From Cryptomeria japonica (taxonomy: Eukaryota; Streptophyta; Pinopsida; Cupressales; Cupressaceae), in the NCBI RefSeq assembly GCF_030272615.1, contig NC_081415.1, forward strand, positions 509,737,373 to 509,801,372: a DNA stretch of 64,000 nt, written 5' to 3'. Within the stretch, counting starts at the first letter, position 1. Each line of letters opens with the position of its first letter. The translations under genes and the position numbers were made by a program. Under the pieces are notes generated by a model, which was not told the DNA's origin, searched no databases, and saw only the letters and a program-made list of their open reading frames with translations. Below are positions 1 through 11,706 of this stretch, in pieces.

Positions 1-1281
1 GTTTGTTTGCAATTTTTTTTTTGGAGTTTTGGGAAATTATGTGTTGCTTTTAATTTTGCTCGAATATTGGATGCATAGGAAAAAGACACAATGCGGGAAC
101 TATAAAAACTCAACTAAAATGCATTAAAGAACTGAAATAGCAAAACTAATGATTGCTAAACCAATTTATTGCCCCTTAGTAGGGAAAACGTTTCGAGGAG
201 AGCAATTACCATGCCAAATATGAACCTCGTTTTAGTAGCAGCAGACATAGACTTATTCATTTCTCCTTGTTGAGCACGTTTTGGGTCTTCAAATTGTAAT
301 GCCTATCCTCCTAGATACCCCATGGATCTTCTGAAATGATTTCAGAATTTTTGAGTGCCAACTCACACAAAATCGTCCAAACCCTTGCATGTACGGCCAA
401 TAGAAGGTATGGCTGGAAATTGCAGCAGCTGTACACCTGGGAGAGGGTGATAATTATTTGCAAAATAAAGCTCTCATTCAGCTCTTTTCATCTGAATATT
501 AACCTTCTTCAATCTGCCTGAAAGTGAGATGATTATTTGCAAATTAAGCTCAAAGAGAACCCTTGTGTGAAGTTCTCTGGATGCCAAAATTCAATGGATA
601 TTTCACCACGTCAAAATGGCCGCAACAATGAAGATTTTATCTATCTCCAATGGCTGACTGAAGACAAAAACCCTTGGCTCCTTCTTTCACAGAAAAATCA
701 TGAGATAGATTGACAAAACGATTGAATTCGAACTCTCTATGGCAGCCTTTATATCCCTACCTTGAAATCGAACTTCACAAAAAAACTCATTATAATGCTC
801 AATTAATGTTATTACATTGCTCTTTAATAATTCTTATTTATCCACCTCGGGATAGGCGTCCCTAATAATTAAATATTTGGCCCCCTTTTCATGACAACTT
901 GACCCTCAAATTATAACTTATTAATGTCTCTTTTTTAATAATTAATATCATTAAGGCCATTAAAACATTAATAACTCCTTCAATATACTTTATTTTTCAA
1001 TCCCGTCTAAACCAAAGGGTCAATATCTGCAACCACTGCGCATTTGACTGCCTTACTAAAAATAGTAAGGGTCCCTCTCAACCAACCTGTGACTTATTAT
1101 AAATAAGTATAGCAAACAGAGCCATGGAAACACCAAACGAAAGCCAGAACTGGAGACCATTGAACTCTGGAGATGGTACAAGCCTCAGGAGACCCTCTAT
1201 CCATACTTATTAGCCTATGAGGGTTAGAATGATAGGCCAATCTCATTGAGTATCTGATGTCAACTAGAAGGGGAGGTCACA
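1..1281 (-). repeat. Partial or solo LTR of a gypsy-type element
   Basis: The right border reads GGGGAGGTCACA, the reverse complement of the TGTGA..TCCCC start typical of chromovirus LTRs elsewhere in this window. A block at about 1187-1281 (ACCCTCTATCCATAC followed by TTAGCCTA) closely matches the last ~95 bp of the TSD-flanked solo LTR at 58567-59732, so both belong to one LTR family in the same orientation. The left border is not defined and may lie outside the window. No coding sequence is visible. Confidence 0.5.
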
Positions 1282-2680
1282 GATAATTAACGCCAAGAAA
1301 ACCATGAACAAGGGGTTCTACATCCAACATTGGCATCATAAGATTACATCAAACATCATCAAGAAGTTGGTTTAGTATATGGGTAAGAAGGCAAACTTGA
1401 TCAAGTCAGATTAATCAAAGAAAGATAAGCAAGTAAAGATAGAGGATTGACTTGACCATAACGATGCTTCCCATCATCATCACCACATTGAGAAAGCTTG
1501 GGATGTTGAGTATTAAGGGATGTTGTTCAACATCAACACTTGCTTGTGATGTTGAGTGTCAAGTCTACATTGAAGTGGCATCCTTGTTGTCACTTAACCA
1601 ATCAAAGGATTCCATGTCAGCATGTCCAAATGCAATGTACTTGACTCACCCGTGGAGGTACAAACTTCGAGATACCTAGCCTCATTTTCGATTCGTCCAC
1701 TTTCAATATTGGACCTAAATCTAGTTTTCTCATTGGCTAGAGGGAGTTGTTGTAATAAACCCTAATTAGGGTTTTCATCTTGTAATCCCGACCATCGATT
1801 GTGAATCAATTTGAGCCATTCATTGTAATGAGACCTCTATATAAGGCTCAATTTTCTCATTTGTAAAGGTTAACATTAGAGTTGTAGAATACGATAGGAG
1901 TAGTAGAGTAAGAATAATAGAGTAGAAGATAGAATAGAACTTAGATTAGGAGAAGGCAAAGATTGTTGCCAAGACTCTGTTGTAAAGAACATATGATTTC
2001 ATTGAAGCTATGGTGGATTTGATGTGTTATTTCAACAAGTTGCATGGTCTCTACTTCTCAATTCATTTTCATGTTGTATAGATGAATGAAAGAACTTTGT
2101 GCATGATCAATGGTGATTTTCATATATCCATACTACTAGCAATTTGCTGATTGTAAGGTTGTTTTGTGTGGTCAAATGGAATCCTTAAATGAGCCTAACT
2201 TCAATTGCTATTCACACTTTGATATGCATTGCCTTGATGGTATCCTTGTTGTTAGTAGTGATTTGAACATCATTTTGCTCTCCTTAGAAGATTGCACTAA
2301 GCTTTGTGGATTTGTTGCTTTGAATGTCGAAGCATGTCTTAGATGAGTTTCACCAAAGGTTGTCCATCGTTTCTACATTCTTAGGATTAGATTTAGACTC
2401 CCCAAAACCTATCCTTTTGCCCTTTGTTAATCAAGTTAATTTCCATGTTCTAGCAACATCCAAATGGTCAATATTCAAGTATTCAACATAAGTCCCCTTG
2501 GATTACCAGCAAACACATCAAACCATTGAGCTATCCATATGTCAAGACCTGACAATAGAAACCTTGGAGTCATCTTGGTTGGTCATATAATTCAACATCC
2601 AAGAAAATTTTGATCAAGAGAGGATAGAATACCTTTGGTATTTTATTCTGTGTTAGAGGTGTCTAAAAAATACATCAATA
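1282..2680 (+). mobile_element. Giant-element family copy C, 3' part only
   Basis: This stretch is collinear with the last kilobase or so of elements A (21166-22212) and B (57600-59909). Shared landmarks in order are the telo-box palindrome AAACCCTAATTAGGGTTT at 1757-1774, a TATA box at about 1837-1846, a CTCATTTGTAAAGG segment after it, a CCTTAGAAGATTGCACT segment, a GAGAGGATA segment and the terminal ATACATCAATA, a decayed form of the family's CAACA end. The 5' part with the hairpin array is absent, so this is a truncated copy. No ORF worth calling is present. Confidence 0.65.
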
Positions 2681-3153
2681 GGTATTGTATTTTTGTGTCA
2701 TTTTTTTTTATGTTCATTCAAACTAAGTTGAAGTGCTAGGTAGCTTAGGGTCATAAAGTTGATACTAGAATATTAAGTTTTATGAGTTTTGGGACATACC
2801 ATATTGATTTCATATTTTGGGTAACTTTGAGACAATGCCTATGTGGTAGGATAAAAATCCTTTTGGTGGGTATGCATGTGTGAGAAAATTGGATATTTAT
2901 TGTTTATAGACCAATAATAAGTTTTGAGTGGTGAGGCCTAGTTCTTGGGTTGGAGAATTCCTTGGATGGATGAAGCCACATTATGGACCCAAGCATTTTG
3001 ATAGCATAATTTTGGGTTGGTGATCAATGATGATGGAAGATGTTTGAACTTGGACAAATGTAATAACGGATGGAAGTGATTGAGCATCTAGCATCACTGG
3101 CTTATAATCATCAATTGATGCCGTATTAGTTTAGAGGATAGTTTGCATATATA
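2681..3153. other. Unannotated AT-rich DNA
   Basis: About 470 bp between copy C and the first hAT-like element. No ORF, RNA gene or recognised repeat was seen. Confidence 0.5.
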
Positions 3154-4045
3154 GTTTTTTCCAAAGTTCCCAGACTCGGACTCGGCTTTGACTCGGCAAG
3201 GTTGACTCGGCTTGTGACTTGGCTCGGACTCGGCAAAATAAGAAAACCCTTGAAATTTAGAGATTTTTAACGATTTAAAACTTGTTTCATACACCCATTA
3301 TTGAATTAAGCTTAAAGACACTATAACATTATCAAAAAGAAGCTAATTTGATCACATACATAAACATCCATCCATCACATGTGTAGAAATGTAAATTGTA
3401 GTTGAAGGAATTAGAAAACATAGATATATAGAGTTATAAATGTTGTCGAATGTATATAAAATCCATGACTTCAAATGTTCCCAAACATATATGTAATTGT
3501 AAAGTGTAAACAAAAACAAGTCTATGGCTCAGGCTCTGGCTCAGGCTCTGCCTCGTCTATCTGCCTCCTAGAAAGGCGTCTAAGGTATGTCTTGGATGAC
3601 TGAGTAGCCATAGTCTTTGCCTGTGATGTGCCAGTTTGAGTAGCCATAGGTGCTGTGCCTGATCGTGCTCTATCCTCCTCCTTTGCCATAGCTATAGCCT
3701 CAACCTCTCTGTCTGCCTGGTCAACCCACTCAAAATCCTCATCAGTGAATACTGGATCGGTGGACTCAGTGAGCCAATCGGACTTGGGGTCAACTTCCTC
3801 TAGAGTGATCATTAAAAAATGTTATGTTTTTTTTGTTTTTTTGACTGCACTTTTTTAAGTGACGCCGGCCGGGTCACGACCCTCGGACTCGGCGAGTCAG
3901 GGAGTGACTCGCTGACTTGGCGAGTCAGGCGAGTCACGCCCCCTGACCCGTCTGAGCCCGGGTCAGGGTCTGTGTGACCCGACAAGGGTCACCCGACCCG
4001 CTGACTCGCGTGACTCACCGCGAGTCACGGAACTCTGGTTTTTTC
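3154..4045 (-). mobile_element. Non-autonomous hAT-like element 1 with TSD
   Basis: The element body is 3162-4037 (876 bp), flanked by a perfect 8-bp duplication GTTTTTTC (3154-3161 and 4038-4045). It begins CAAAGTTCCCAGACTC and ends GAGTCACGGAACTCTG, an imperfect terminal inverted repeat with the CA..TG termini of hAT elements. Both ends are packed with GACTCGG/CGAGTC subterminal motifs (3174-3235 and 3880-4030), as expected for hAT transposase-binding arrays. Orientation is set by the minus-strand coding remnant inside. Confidence 0.88.
3522..3812 (-). pseudogene. C-terminal remnant of a hAT-like transposase
   Basis: This 96-codon ORF is acidic in its first half (D-E-D-F-E-W-V-D-Q near residues 24-32), has an A-M-A-x-E-E motif, then T-Y-L-R-R-L, and ends in a Glu-Pro repeat. 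The same motifs in the same order occur in the ORF at 11019-11312 of another element of this family, so the segment was probably coding. The position next to the element end, the 8-bp TSD and the acidic W-[VI]-D-Q tail suggest the last part of an hAT/DUF659-type transposase. The catalytic region is absent, so it is not expected to act alone. The family assignment is inference. Confidence 0.55.
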
Positions 4046-5082
4046 TATAAAGGGGCATGCCCTAATCTTATTATGTTTCAAGCAATCTTATCACTAATAA
4101 CTAAAAATCATATTTTGGAAATTTTTATTCCTTTTTTACTTTCTTGGATGTGTAGGTTCTTACTGTACATTGGGTGTTTGTATGCTACCCAACATTTCTT
4201 ATTTTGTCTTGATGCTTATTGTTTACAATATTCTATGTGGTTGTGCTTGTTTTAGTATGCATGCACTCTAAACAACACGCATACGTTCAAACTTCCTTGA
4301 GTAGTGATTGAATCAGGGTTTGTTGGTTTGAGTATTGATTGACTTTCAAATAAATTTTTGACCTTTAGATGTTTTCATGTTGCTTAGTGTCTCAATTAAT
4401 ATATTGTATTCATGTTTTCTAAGGAAGACATTCAATCAATTTTGGTGGTTCATTAACTGTCCTCATTTTGTTTATATTAGTTTTAATGTTTGTGCTGCAT
4501 CTCAAACATATATCTATACATTAGGAATCATCCATTAGTACATGTGCTTATTTAGGCCTAATATTCTCTAAAAAGGATATATGACTTAATTTGAATGAAA
4601 TTTTTGGTCAAACTTGAGGAAGTCTAAAGGAATTTTTTGACTCTATTTATGTGCTTCTGTAAGAACTAAGCATATAATTTTACATTAGGAACACCCTAAT
4701 AGTTGCGTATAAGTATGGTAGATTATCTTGCTCAATTTTTTTAAAATCTTACAATGAGCTCATGTATGATGCGCTAGTTATAGACCTATGTTTTATATTC
4801 ACTAAATAGAAAACTTAACTTAGATCCAAAAGAATGTCTTATTAAAAGTTGAGAAATTTTGGTGATAGATGATTTGATTATTTTATGGGGAATTTTGTTC
4901 TCCTTAAAGATGAAGTTTTACTTCAAGTATGTCCATTTTGTTGTAAGATTATTTTAAGGACTGGCATATTTCGCTTGGTTCGTAAATGGAGGTTGAGTTA
5001 TAAATATGAATGATATATTGTGCTATTTTAGGTATAATTATTATATCGTATTTATAATGTAGTTGTCAAAATATTTGAGCAG
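4046..5082 (+). other. Probable intron upstream of the DIS3-like exons
   Basis: AT-rich DNA ending in a polypyrimidine-poor but usable acceptor (TTTGAGCAG at 5074-5082). I looked for upstream RNB-domain exons, including the catalytic Asp cluster region, and found none, so earlier exons probably lie left of the window. Confidence 0.4.
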
Positions 5083-5199
5083 GTTCGACGATCTTTCCGA
5101 GAATCCCAAGGTGCATTGGAGTTGTCAAGTACAGAATTAGGTTTTGACCTCGATGAGGGCAAAGAACCTGTGGATGTCAAGACAAAACTAAGTCTACCA
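5083..5199 (+). CDS. DIS3-like exoribonuclease, internal exon 1 of 4 seen
   Basis: A 117-nt exon (39 codons, phase 0 at both ends) bounded by AG at 5081-5082 and a GTATGT donor at 5200. The translation contains S-Q-G-A-L-E-L-S-S-T-E and P-V-D-V-K-T-K, resembling the part of the RNB catalytic domain of DIS3/RRP44-type enzymes just before the A-E-x-M-I-x-A-N motif. These enzymes degrade RNA 3' to 5' as exosome subunits or exosome-associated nucleases. The exon joins 5315-5379 in frame. My recollection of the family points to DIS3 or DIS3-like rather than bacterial RNase R, but the paralogue is not settled. It could be a pseudogene fragment, although no stop or frameshift is visible. Confidence 0.75.
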
Positions 5200-5314
5200 G
5201 TATGTAAACTTCTCTTTAAAATTTAAAAGTATTTTCAAAGCTTACTTCATTGTGAAGTCTTATTTGATGACTTTGATTTCTTGTTAATTAATATTATTTG
5301 ATATTATTTTACAG

Positions 5315-5379
5315 ATGAATTGGATTGTTGCCGAACTGATGATTTTTGCCAATTCTTGTGTTGCACGCCGAATTTATGA
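5315..5379 (+). CDS. DIS3-like exoribonuclease, internal exon 2 of 4 seen
   Basis: A 65-nt exon bounded by TTTTACAG (ending 5314) and a GTATGC donor (from 5380). It encodes M-N-W-I-V-A-E-L-M-I-F-A-N-S, the conserved A-E-x-M-I-x-A-N core that follows the catalytic region in RNB nucleases, and then V-A-R-R-I-Y. It ends in phase 2, leaving a partial Glu codon. The missing base is supplied by the exon at 38708, 33 kb downstream, where the joined reading gives I-Y-E-S-F-P-H. That phase match and protein continuity are the main evidence that the two exon pairs belong to one gene. Confidence 0.78.
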
Positions 5380-5463
5380 GTATGCCAACATTTTTAATTT
5401 CAAGAAATTTTCAACTTGATTTTAATCATGGTTTTATTTATCTAGCTATATATTTTTTAGTTA

Positions 5464-5655
5464 TGAAAATCCCCTAACTTGGGACCTGCCTTCACTAGAG
5501 GAACCTCATAAACTTGTAATCAAATGAGTCAAGTGGTGGGCATATCTATTTTCATTTCGAGCTAACAGGTCTAGCAATGACCGTAACAACATAGATTGGC
5601 TTAGGACTAAAAAATCTATAAATGAGTCAAGTAGATTAGAAAATGGGACATGACA
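5464..5655 (-). repeat. 3' LTR remnant of the decayed gypsy at 5656-8065
   Basis: The right edge GGGACATGACA is the reverse complement of TGTCATGTCCC, the start of a chromovirus-like LTR, and abuts a pyrimidine-rich strip that is the complement of a polypurine tract (about 5660-5671). The left edge is a guess at the first TG (5464), because flanking duplications were not identified. Confidence 0.45.
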
Positions 5656-8065
5656 GTTCACTTTTCCCAAAATTGCTTGCTCTCAAGAAATTGCAGATTG
5701 TGATCCTCAAGTATCTCACTGCTTCTCATGGCATCTTTAGTTTGGAGACCCTTCCAATGCACCAAATATTTTATCATGTTTCTATCCCTGGATTTTTTTT
5801 CTTTTTTGTCAATGATGGCTTCAAGTATCAAAATCAACTTGCCTTTATCATCGAGAGGAGGTAACTTTTCTGAAGGAAAGATGTGCCGTCCAAGTGTTCT
5901 TTTGAGGCATGAAGGATGAAATACATTGTGAATCCTGCTATGATTTGGTAAGTTGAGCTCATAAGATACCTCTCGAATCCTTCAAATGATCTTGTAAGGT
6001 TCATACAAGCGAGACTTGAGCTTGTCAGCTTCACTTTTTTTGAGGAAAGATTGTCAAGTTAGCTGCAACCTCAAGAGAACTATATCTCTAACCTCAAAAG
6101 TAATGCAAATTTGGTGACAATCTGCATCCATCTTTTGCTAAGTTTGTACTCATTAAAGATTTTCCTTAAGTAAATCCAAAATTTCTTGACTTTGCTTGAC
6201 CATGTCTCTTACTCATGGCAATGTATTGTCTATATTAACCAAATAAACAAAAGTTAGTGCTTCATATTCATATAAATCCTTGAATGGAATTATTCCAATG
6301 GATATGTGATGTTATGTTTGTAGCAATACCCCTCAACATAGAGCAGTTTGATCTATGTTGTTTGTTTACTTGCTGCATAACTTCTCAAATACCCTCTAAC
6401 CCACTTATTCACAATCTCTATTTGCTCATTTGTTTGAGGGTGATAACTAGTGATAGTTAATTTAGTTCCTACCAACTAAAAGAGCTTCTGCCAAAATAAA
6501 CTAAGGATCTTGCTATCCATGTCACTCATCCCCTTAGACAAACCATGAAGTTTGAATATCTCTAAAACAAAAACTACTTGCTTGTGGTGCCTTGAACTCA
6601 AAAAATATAGCAAAGACATGAGCATACTTGGTTAGTTTTTCAACTACAAAAAAAATAAAAATCCTTTGCTTGAAGACTTGGAAGGCCAATGATGAAGTTT
6701 ATATAATCAATAAGTGCAAAACAATCCTATTGGAATGACATGTTTTATTTTGGTGGCATGTAATCATAGAAACGAGACTCGGACTCGGCTCGGACTTGGC
6801 GAGGGCAACTCGACTCGGGACCCAGACTCGAGAGTCAAAACTCGGCTCAGACTCCGGAAAGTGAAAAATAAAAAAATTTAGAGATTTTTCAAGATTTAAA
6901 ACTTGTTTGATACACCCTTTATTATATACACCTTAAAGACACAATAACATCATCAAATAGAAGCTAATTTGATTACATACACAAGTATACATCAATCACA
7001 TAAGCATAAACACAAATTATAGCTCAAGGATATAACAAACATAGATATATAAATATTGTCAAAAGTATACAATATTACAAAACTCATGGAATAAAAAATC
7101 CATGTCATCATATGTTCAAATGAGATGCAAACTCTTCCTTTCCAACTCTTGATGCACCAAATAAAATTATATGTTGTTATATGGAATTGGAGCCTAATGA
7201 GACTCAAGGTTAAAATTTTCCTACTTTTATTAGCGCAATTTCCCCGTTAATTTTATGACGGGGTTTTGGGGGCAGCGCCCCCAAGTTGGGATCAAGGGGC
7301 AACGCAAATGCATTCTTCCCTCAAGAACATTAGTAAATGCATTCTTTGCATACTTTGCTATTAGAGTAACTCTCCAATCAATCGATTTATCAAACAGAGC
7401 ATAAAGATGGTTTTCTAGATGAAGCATCAAATACAACATTAGTCTCACTGTTAGGATACTCTATATCAAATTGATAATCTTGAAACATATCCGTTTTTGT
7501 TGTCTATCATTCAAATAACTTTGGTTTAGGAAGAATTTCAAGCTATCGTGGTCAGTATCAACCACGAATCTACCACAAGCTAAATATTGCTCGGATCGGC
7601 CAAGTTATGCAATATGGCTAACATTTTTTTATCATAGATTGAAAATCCCTTTTTATCTCTCTAAGCTTCCAAATTTCAAATAATATGGGATACCCATTTG
7701 GCATAAAAAATTCCCCAATCATTTCTCCTCAAGTATCACACTCTAATACAAAAGGAAGTGAGAAACTAGGACCAACTAACATGACATGTACTCATTACGT
7801 TAATTTTTTGAAAAGCTCATTGTACTGAATCTAACCATAAGAAAGTTCCCTTCTTTGTGAAATCTGTCAAAGCTGTGACCCTATGAGATTCCCTTAACAA
7901 ACCTCCTATAGTAACTTCAAAGACTTAAGAAAACTCTGAATTGTGTCAAGGTCTTTGGTGAAAAATTACCTGTATTTCCTCTTGATCCACGTAAACACCT
8001 TGAGCACTGATTATATGCCCTAAATACAATATTTTCTCTTCGGTTTCAGAATGGATTCACATCCA
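5656..8065 (-). pseudogene. Chromovirus-type gypsy pol fragment, badly decayed
   Basis: Minus-strand pieces in the order expected for the 3' half of gypsy pol. About 8060-7660 resembles the end of reverse transcriptase (an L-G-H-I-I-S-like segment broken by stops). About 7640-7440 resembles RNase H (M-L-A-I-L-H, then D-T-D-H-D-S-L-K). About 6720-6370 matches the integrase core (near S-Y-H-P-Q-T-N and E-I-V-N-K-W-V). About 6034-5680 matches the integrase C-terminus and chromodomain (R-I-H-N-V-F-H). Numerous stops and frameshifts make it nonfunctional. An hAT-like element (6765 to about 7310) interrupts it between integrase and RNase H. The 5' half is missing, replaced at about 8065 by another element. 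Confidence 0.7.
6765..7310 (-). mobile_element. hAT-like element copy 3, 5'-truncated
   Basis: It starts with CATAGAAACGAGACTCGG, nearly the same terminal repeat as the element at 10664, followed by GACTCGG-type subterminal motifs to about 6860. The segment 6870-7180 is the reverse complement of about 11330-11590 in the 10664 element, and 7245-7307, with its GGGGGCAGCGCCCCC palindrome, matches 10965-11015 in reverse. The transposase-like ORF between these blocks is deleted, and no matching right terminus or TSD was found. Confidence 0.7.
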
Positions 8066-9978
8066 TAACCAAGTGTAGGCTCCTCTTTCTTTCTGCTGAA
8101 ATCTTCATCAAAGAGTCACCATCTCAACACGATCCCAAAAAACATGAGATCTCATAGCCTCACCAAAGTATCTCTAGTCTCCATGAACATAAACCAATCA
8201 ATACATGCTAACTTCAAATGCAATCTTGCAAAATTATGAAGCTCCATGCAAATGATTAATACTTAAAACCAAAGAGAAACAACACCACCTCACCAAAGAC
8301 TCAATAGTCCTCCATGGCACCAATATGTCAGCATAATCATCCATCATCAAATGATGAATCCTCATCACTACCAAAGCTCCCACTGAACTGTGTAACAATG
8401 CTCTCCAAGTATCATGACAACCACTAACTGAATATCCTCCACGGCTCCAACATGATCAAATAACTCAACCAAGAGCTCCCAAAAGGAAGAGTCAAACCAC
8501 GATCTCCAAACCAATAAGATACAACTGCACATCCTTTGTCAATAGAACCAAAGATGTCAAACTCTCACTGCAATCTAAAAGCAAAACCTAAGAGCTCCTC
8601 ATAACACCAACACCCATTGCAAAATATCATCCATATTTTAATCAAAGATTGTCCATGGCCCACAATACGTTGCAACCACAACAACTTAGAACCAAAATCT
8701 TGAAACAAAGAAGATAGAACATATTATGTAACTACATTAAGCTCCCATTGAAAGTGATACCAAGTTATACATGGCATCATGAACAACATCATTACCAAAA
8801 ACTTCACTAAGAGTGAACAGAGCTTCTAATGCACCACAATCTATTGCTAAGTTTCAAATGATCAACAATATTAGGTACTCCCAATAAAATCCTTTTCTCA
8901 TTTCACTAATCATACCAATGCAATAATGATGACCAACAACAAGGGCCTACCAAACCAAATCCTCATTAGACAATCTACAGGATCAGCACATATGCAACAT
9001 CTCAAAGAAGAAATACATAATCAGTGCTCCAACCTCAAATAATTGAAAGATACAACCTCACATCGGTATCATGCATAATAGAGAGAATCAGGCATAACGT
9101 GTGGATTTCAAAGGCTAAAAACACCAAAATGAATGCTAGACCTGATTTGCCAAACAAATCCACATAGGATTAACCATAGATCAATAAGAGCCTTCCAAGA
9201 AGCCATGCAAATCTGTAACTATCTCCATCCAAAATACCTCGAATCCAATCATTTCACAGATCTACATACCTCAAATTTTATTTAACATGCAAAACCTACG
9301 AAACCATCTCTGTAAATCTGAAATCCATTCAAATATCCAAACATTCACATTATACATGTCATCTAACCAATTAAAATACCACAAATCTACAAAACCCAAC
9401 AACTGAAAACAAGAGATCACTGCAACCCAAGAAAGGAAAGGAAAGTTGTTCAGCAGCTTAAACCATATGAAACATATCAGCTCCACAACACCCAAAGAGG
9501 TCAGTGGCTTATCTTCTAGTGCTTTCATGTAACCATGGTCTAAAATCATGAACCCAACAAAAGCACTCCATTCCTTAGTCCAAATAGTTGGTGTATCTCC
9601 ATGTGACTGGGATGTCCATACTCATCCAACATGAACACTTTCTCAGTACACATGACCACAAGGTAAAGGAACAAAACCACCAAACAAGAGGATACATACA
9701 TATTATCAAACTCCTTGAAGATCCATAAGAATGAGCAACTCCATGGAGATCCATAAGCATGAACTTCAAATGCTTAACATAGATCACATTGATAATATCC
9801 ATGGTTTCCAATCTCACAAATCTGCAAAATAGAGTTAACTCATTGAACATTTATTGCAGCCCCAAAAGCCTTCCAACAACCTTTAATTCCTCGGAAATAA
9901 TTCTCACAAGCTTGCCAAGCTAAGAAACAAAAAATAGAGGAACACCTAGAACCAATAACCTTCAACTTTGATACCAAA
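8066..9978 (-). mobile_element. Internal region of a probably non-autonomous LTR element
   Basis: About 1.9 kb of mainly noncoding sequence, rich in CCAAAG, CTCCA and ACCA-type words, ending at 9978 with TTTGGTATCAAAG on the minus strand. That is a primer-binding site resembling the initiator-Met tRNA type (TGGTATCAGAGC), directly next to the LTR that starts at 9979. Two weak minus-strand ORFs (9271-9549 and 9575-9850) show no domain I recognise. The 3' LTR expected at the left end is missing; the region abuts the decayed gypsy at about 8065. Confidence 0.5.
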
Positions 9979-10655
9979 TGTTGGGAAATAAACAGGTTCA
10001 ATACGAGAGATTGTGAAGATCAATCTGTATCCAATAAACTAATTAAAGGAGCAGATTGAAGGCTTGGATGAAAATCAGAAACTCGTATGTAAATCTGAAA
10101 ATTAAATTACCTTAATTGTTGAAAACCCATGATTTGATCCTTCTTCTTTATGATGCCGAAAATCAGTTTGCTAACCATCCTTAATAAACCTATCTTATGT
10201 GAACTTATAACAACAATAAATAATGATCAACATCAGCATAAGATAACAGCAATAAGGCATAAATGAGCAACACAACATCCACACATAACACAGGATTTAT
10301 AGGGAGAAACCCTTGCAGGAAAATACTCCACTAAGAGGAGAGGACAAGCTTGTATTAACAACAATAAAAGTAGTGCTTACAATACGATCATTTTCGTTCT
10401 CCTCTTTCCCTCTGCCATAGCAGCATCTATGTACATGTGTACAACTTCCTTATGCCTCCCATCCGTCCTTCATTTCTGTAGAGAAAACTACATTCAATTG
10501 TTCCACATTCTGTTGTACATAAAATCTACACCCAAAGGATGAATTTATAGAATTGTAAGAGCTTCAAAACCAACAATGAAGGTTCCCAAAGAAGACTCTT
10601 CATTACTCACGACCACAACCCTTGGATTGCCTCCATGGAATTCAAAAAGACATTG

Positions 10656-11706
10656 GTTTAGCTCATAGAAACGGGACTCGCCTGGACTCGCCTAAACTCG
10701 GCAAGTCCGAGTCTGAGTCATGCTCGCCGAGTCGCTGGGACTCGGACTCGTCCGAGTCTGGCAAGCAAACTCGCTAGACTCTCCGAGTTGGCGAGTCCCG
10801 AGCCCCAAACTAGGCTACTGGCTGGGTTAGTAAAATGACAAAAAAAATACATTTTAAAAAGTTTTTTTTAAATGAATGGTATCGTCTTTGTTCACTACAA
10901 CCTTCGCCTGAGAATGAGAAAAATTAGGGTTACAACATGTCAGCCAATAGAAAAATAATACAACGATGCCCCTTGACCCCACCTTGGGGGCGCTGCCCCC
11001 AAACCCCCGTCGAAAAATATGGGGGGAAACTGCGTCGATAGAAGTAGGGAAAATTTAAGCTCCGAGTCTGACATTGATTGGATCGACCAGGTAGATATAG
11101 AGGTTGGGACTGTAGCCATGGCAGAGGAGGAGCAGAGAGCACAAGCAGGGACAGGAGATTCAGAGGAAGATAGTGACACGAATGTTCCTGATGTTGGTGA
11201 GCATGGCATGATGTCACGAGGAGCGGCTATGGCTCTCGAATCATCTAGGACCTACCTTAGACGCCTTCGCAGGGGGCCGGGGCCGGACGGTGCAGGCTCC
11301 TCTGAGCCATAGGCTTGTAGTTGTATTTACCTTTGGTATTTCTATGAAACATTTGATGATGATCATATGATGACATGGATTTTTTATTCCATGAGTTTTG
11401 TAATATTGTATACATTTGACAATATTTATATATCTATGTTTGTTATTTCCTTTAGCTACAATTTGCATTTATGCTTATGTGATTGATGTATACTTGTGTA
11501 TGTAATCAAATGAGCCGAGTTTGATGATGTTATTGTGTCTTTAAGGTGTATTCAATAAAGGGTGCCTGAAACAAGTTTTAAATCTTTAAAAATCTCTAAA
11601 TTTCTTGAGTTTTTCAATTTCCCGAGTCGAGCCGAGTCTGGAGCCGAGTCCGTGTCGGCCTTGCTGAGTCCGAGCCGAGTCCGAGTCCCGTTTCTTTGGT
11701 TTAGCT
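10656..11706 (+). mobile_element. Non-autonomous hAT-like element 2 with TSD
   Basis: The body is 10664-11698 (1,035 bp), flanked by a perfect 8-bp duplication GTTTAGCT (10656-10663 and 11699-11706). Ends are CATAGAAACGGGACTCG and CGAGTCCCGTTTCTTTG, a nearly perfect 17-bp inverted repeat with hAT-style CA..TG termini. Dense GACTCGG/CGAGTCC arrays occupy about 10680-10800 and 11620-11690. A GC-palindromic block, GGGGGCGCTGCCCCC, lies at about 10985-11000. One plus-strand transposase-like ORF sits in the middle. Confidence 0.9.
11019..11312 (+). pseudogene. C-terminal remnant of a hAT-like transposase
   Basis: A 97-codon ORF with D-I-D-W-I-D-Q, A-M-A-E-E-E, an acidic middle and a S-S-R-T-Y-L-R-R-L-R-R tail. 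The motifs and order match the minus-strand ORF 3522-3812, which argues that both are coding remnants of one family and not chance ORFs. No DDE-type catalytic region or zinc finger is present inside this 1-kb element, so it cannot supply a full transposase. The assignment to the end of an hAT/DUF659-like protein rests on position and acidic W-I-D-Q composition and is tentative. Confidence 0.55.

Noticed and set aside
9271-9850. Two ~90-codon minus-strand ORFs next to an LTR
   Set aside because: No gag-, pol- or env-like motif was found. They lie in a low-complexity leader-like interior and are probably chance ORFs.
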